In this document: piece by piece, positions 60,224 to 64,000 of the stretch
Layout: every line of letters starts with the position of its first letter
How positions within the stretch are numbered: the first letter of the stretch is position 1
Assembly (NCBI RefSeq): GCF_014805685.1
Contig: NC_060890.1
Coordinates: 15,490,500-15,554,499 of the forward strand
Direction: 5' to 3'
DNA from: Silurus meridionalis
Lineage: Eukaryota; Chordata; Actinopteri; Siluriformes; Siluridae
Length of the DNA stretch: 64,000 nucleotides
Position numbers and translations under genes: made by a program
Notes under the pieces: model-generated
Databases searched by the model: none
The model's input: only the letters and a program-made list of their open reading frames with translations
Told to the model about the DNA's origin: nothing

Positions 60224-63200
60224 GTGAGTAAAATATTAGTTGTTTTTTATTTTAACGTTTTTCTGAAGATGTAACTCGCGTCGTTCGGCTTAAGGGCGAA
60301 ATGTTTAGCTAGTTTGTGAAAGGATAGCTGTGTGGAGCAAGCTACAGAGATGTTTGTCCCGAACAAACATTTCAACTTAACATTTGCTTGATTTAGATTA
60401 TTGTCAGGGCTTGTGGATGTGTGTCACAATTTTTAAAAAGTGCCTTTCGATATCCTAATGTCACATTTAAGTTGTGGTTTTATACATTAATCCTTCCTGC
60501 TTTGCCTTTACAGCTTTTTAATCAGTCATATCAGGCTTTGGATAATCATTAATGTATCATTAATATGTATATCTTGTGTAAACTCTTTTCTCATATCACC
60601 AGTGACAGATTTGGTGCAGTGCAGGTCACAGTGTCACAGTGCAGGTTTGGTGCCTGGTGTCAAAGTTTTAATTGTAATCTGACCCTCAAGTTTCAAACCA
60701 ACTGGCTCATTATTAGATTATACCTTTGCGTACATGATTTTTTTTTTTTTTGTCTGGCTGGTGTTTAATAGACATGAAGTCTCCAAATCAGTTAATAATG
60801 CCAGCTGATTTGGTTAAACCACTATTCCAGTACATGATCATATGGCTGTTACATAAGTCAGCAGCATCATTGGTGGTACTGAGTAATTAAACAGTTATGA
60901 AATATGCTTTCTGTGTATTTTTAGCCGGTGGTATGTTTACAAAGAATATTTCTGTTTCCTGTCGCTCTGCTTACCTTCAGTTTTCTACTCGCTAATGTAC
61001 ATTAATGTGGAGTGAAACATCTTTGGAAACTGAGAGCTGAGAAGGACTAGATAGCAAATAAAAGGGTTTAAACAAAATTTTACAGGAATCTTTGACTGTA
61101 GATGTTATTCTTTGGTGACATCTACAAGCAGTGGTTTTTTGTTTGTTGGTTTGTTTTTGGCAATTCGTATCAGCCACGAATGATATTCGTGTACGTACTC
61201 TGATCATTATCTGACTTCTGCCATTTGGGTGTTTTTTTTCCAAGTTTATTTGTTGCTACGCATTAAATTTAATGCAATCAGTTGTTGAATTTGAAAGATA
61301 TCCCAATTTTAGTTAAAACAAAGGTTATTCAGCACGTCTACACAGAACTGGTCAAATATTTTCCAGTAGCGCATTCTAAAAGCAGTCAGTATGAGCTAGT
61401 AAACTCAAGTTCCCTTAGTAAACCAACAGAACAAATATGACAATTAGGCCGTAGCACACCAACAAAAACTGCAGTTATACTGGATATTGGCACAGCAATG
61501 TCCGCACTAAGACGAAAGACCCATCGTTGGTGCTTGTTTATCGCTATAGACATTTGTACATTCCTGTTAATGTTGTTTTGGGTACAATTCCCTTTCGTTT
61601 CATACTTCATCTGAGACTACCTTTCATATTTTCAGTAAATATTTGTGTCCTTAACCTTGTTCACTAATATTTCTAATACTACTGTAGTAGCCGCATTAGG
61701 ATGTGGACTTTTAAGTTGCAAACACAGACAAGTTAGAGTAATGTACTGGTGCTGTTCTACTAAATATGCCCACATTTGTAACACTACCCAACCACTAGGC
61801 ACTGTAACTAATTTGTATAAAAAGATATTATAGCCCCTATTATATAAAGTTATTATAGAGTTTTATATGTTACAAAATGTGCTATTTTCTTCCGATGCTA
61901 GACTCATTGGCAGTATTGTCTTTAGCAAATCTTGTAGGAATGAAAACTGTCGTGTTGCATGTCATTATGTGGTATGCTGTTGTAGTTTTGCCAGTGAGGC
62001 TCAAAGATCAAATTCACGTTTGGTAGAATGCCATAAGGTTTTATTATCGAGTCTTTAAAAGCGTTGTGAAAAACCTGTTGTGTTTCAACGTGCTAATTCA
62101 TATGCAATGAGTATTATAAAAATGTGTTCTACAAAATACAAATACAACTTGCTTAACAGTACGACGTGTGGATAAGGATTATCTCAGTAATGGTGCAGCC
62201 GCACTAATTCCCCTTCTTTTCATGTAAACATATTCTTCTAGCCCTCCTTGACCACTGTTTGTGTTAGGGATTTCCCAGCAGGTTTCACACACACACGCGT
62301 CACTGGGCACTAGGGAGGCCACAGGTGAGTGACTCACCTAGAAAGCAATTGCTCTGCTATTCATCCAGGATTTGCACCTCCTTACATCAGTGCTTCAGTG
62401 TGATGCAGTTTACATAATCCTCCTGCGTTCAAGCCATATGGTGTGAACATTCTGTATGTCTTTGGCAAAGCTGTAACAACAATCTGCGTCACTCGCATCG
62501 AAAATTAGATACATTGTTTTAACAGCGTTTCAGATGCTACATTACTACCAGATAACGCTGCACTGTTTACATTGCGTTTTCATGAGGATGCGTTTTGACC
62601 TGCTCACTATTTCAACAATCTGCCAAGAGAATGTATTCACTTAAATTTTCTGTTCAGAAGGATCTGACCAAGCATGTTCCTCATTACCGATTCTGACCTG
62701 AAACTGAATTTACTAGTTAAGACAGGAGGTAATTGTCAGGACTTGTTTATCTTCTTGACACTGAAACACTGTTTGCATTTGAAACACCCACTTTTGCTGT
62801 AAACCCTGTGTAACAGGTCTTTGACTTTGTGACAGAAGAATTCGGAAGTTAGTTTTACAGTTCTTTTGGTTTGAGAGTTAAACATGTTTGATATCTGAGT
62901 GATTGAATGTTTTGACTATCAAACTGATATGGGTTTCTGTGTTGACTAGTTAATGTCCTACCTATCCTTTTTTATATTATTTATTTTTTTTATTATAAAT
63001 CATTCAATGAAAACAGACATTGGCATTTGGGTTAGTTACACAAGCATATTTTGTGGGTGTCTGGTTGATTGTAAAGTACACTGGATGTCAGGATGTGTTT
63101 TACAGTACTATTACTATAAATAAAGTAAGATACAAAATTATAGTACACACAGAAAATAAAAATAATTCATAATAAAAAGGGATTTGGGATTGTAAGAAGA

Positions 63201-63315
63201 ACTAATGTGAACTAGAAGAAAGTAAACATTAGCTGAACTTTATTTTATAATTGTCTTGGTTATATAAGCCATATATTCTGACCCGTTTTACAGTCCTAAT
63301 GAGCCTCTTTTTCCT

Positions 63316-63381
<66 letters not shown>

Positions 63382-63794
63382 CAGGCACTGACATTTCAGT
63401 AAGGGAGGAAGTGGCCATCAAGCTAGAATGTGTGAAGACGAAACATCCTCAACTTCACATCGAGAGCAAGATCTACAAGATGATGCAGGGAGGAGGTACA
63501 ATACAGATTGCATTAAAAAAAAAAATTCTAGTATAATGATTTAGGGTTATTTTTCTCAAGTGTAATTTTGGTCTCAAAATCTTTGTTCTTAACTGAACAT
63601 TGTGTTTTTACTTGATTCTAATTATTAATGGTTGTTATTTCACAGTTGGTATCCCAACCATAAAATGGTGTGGTGCAGAGGGGGATTATAATGTGATGGT
63701 AATGGAGCTGTTAGGACCCAGTCTGGAAGATCTTTTCAACTTCTGCTCTAGAAAATTCAGCCTTAAGACTGTTCTTCTGCTTGCTGATCAGATG
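60148..63794 (+). CDS. csnk1d: csnk1d (casein kinase 1 delta), first three coding exons, partial
   Basis: A serine/threonine kinase of the CK1 family acting on PER proteins in the circadian clock and in Wnt and DNA-damage signalling. Exons 60148-60223, 63385-63495 and 63646-63794 join in phase to residues 1-112. Visible are the glycine loop [11 protein letters not shown] (16-26), VAIK with catalytic K38, T44 (site of a human sleep-phase mutation; wild-type here), [14 protein letters not shown], and the hinge MVMELLG with gatekeeper M82. NRYRLG, TDI at 27-29, KIYKMM and IPTI fit CK1 delta; CK1 epsilon has NKYRLG, N-I and KFYKMM. The start MDLRVGN corresponds to mammalian MELRVGN and has a GCCATGG context. 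The kinase C-lobe and tail lie beyond the window. Confidence 0.95.
60224..63384 (+). other. csnk1d: csnk1d intron 1, 3.2 kb
   Basis: No exon or mobile element was recognised. The 3' end is a (CT)n array that serves as the pyrimidine tract. ORFs within have no recognisable domains. Confidence 0.85.
63320..63377. repeat. (CT)29 microsatellite at splice acceptor
   Basis: A pure CT array ending 7 nt before the exon 2 boundary (followed by atttcag). It provides the entire pyrimidine tract of the acceptor. Confidence 0.95.
63385..63495 (+). CDS. csnk1d: csnk1d coding exon 2
   Basis: 111 nt: [17 protein letters not shown] followed by [19 protein letters not shown]. The acceptor is tttcag and the donor GTACAA. 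SVRE replaces the AAGE I recall in mammals at residues 30-33, on the surface beside the ATP lysine strand; the remainder is identical. Confidence 0.96.
63496..63645 (+). other. csnk1d: csnk1d intron 2, 150 nt
   Basis: A short A/T-rich intron between GTACAA and atttcacag. Confidence 0.92.
63646..63794 (+). CDS. csnk1d: csnk1d coding exon 3
   Basis: 149 nt: [20 protein letters not shown], then [20 protein letters not shown] and [10 protein letters not shown]. The donor is GTGAGA. It covers strands beta4-5, the hinge and helix D. Residue 69 is lysine as in CK1 epsilon, where I recall arginine in mammalian delta. Confidence 0.96.
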
Positions 63795-63940
63795 GTGAGA
63801 GACACACCCTAGAGCAGTAATAAAGGAGGATAGGAAGTAGCAGAGGCTGTCCTTATGTCTGTGGAAATAATTACAGAAGAACAAAAGCAGCTGTTGCAAA
63901 AGAATAGGTTTTTTAAAACTATATTCAATTAGCATGTTTT

Positions 63941-63973
<33 letters not shown>

Positions 63974-64000
63974 TTTTATTTTATCTTTTTACTTTTTAAC
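63795..64000 (+). other. csnk1d: csnk1d intron 3, 5' part
   Basis: Intronic sequence to the window end with a (TA)n run at 63943-63965. The next exon is outside the window. Confidence 0.85.

Overview
This window is vertebrate nuclear DNA, almost certainly from a ray-finned (teleost) fish. Coding sequence is sparse and split into short exons with GT-AG introns. Dinucleotide microsatellites are abundant. The transposon fossils are types common in fish: a Tc1-like element, short Tc1-like deletion derivatives, a hAT MITE, tRNA-derived SINEs, a LINE tail and a solo LTR. I found no bacterial or viral genes, no CRISPR array and no operon.

Three genes are supported by spliced translations with consistent phases. 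(1) rbfox3 (+ strand): the last seven coding exons, 1035-16063, encode the C-terminal half of a Fox-1 family splicing factor (NeuN orthologue). A long candidate 3'UTR follows, to about 21.65 kb and possibly to about 26.43 kb. (2) c1qtnf1 (- strand): all three coding exons, 46088-43352, giving a complete 281-residue secreted collagen/C1q protein. (3) csnk1d (+ strand): the first three coding exons, from 60148, encoding the N-lobe and hinge of casein kinase 1 delta. The rest lies beyond the right edge. RBFOX3, C1QTNF1 and CSNK1D all lie on human 17q25.3 (recalled), so the block is conserved synteny. This also favours rbfox3 and csnk1d over the paralogues rbfox2 and csnk1e.

Layout: 1-16 kb, rbfox3 exons and introns, with a SINE, a solo LTR and microsatellites in the introns. 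16-26.4 kb, candidate rbfox3 3'UTR with several AATAAA signals and Pumilio-type motifs. 26.4-43.1 kb, a gene-free interval with SINE and Tc1 fossils, a local duplication and stretches that look like conserved non-coding DNA. 43.1-46.1 kb, c1qtnf1. 46.1-59.6 kb, c1qtnf1 upstream or intergenic DNA containing a broken Tc1 transposon, a hAT MITE, other repeats and a promoter-like cluster at 57.9-58.04 kb. 59.6-64 kb, csnk1d promoter, 5'UTR and first exons.

The genes do not form one pathway. rbfox3 is a neuronal splicing regulator, c1qtnf1 a secreted signalling protein, and csnk1d a kinase of the circadian clock and Wnt pathways. I did not find an undescribed biological system. The most interesting signals are regulatory: RBFOX motifs around rbfox3's own exons, microsatellites serving as splice-site pyrimidine tracts, a possible very long 3'UTR, and paired CACGTG boxes around a C/EBP or D-box-like palindrome upstream of csnk1d.
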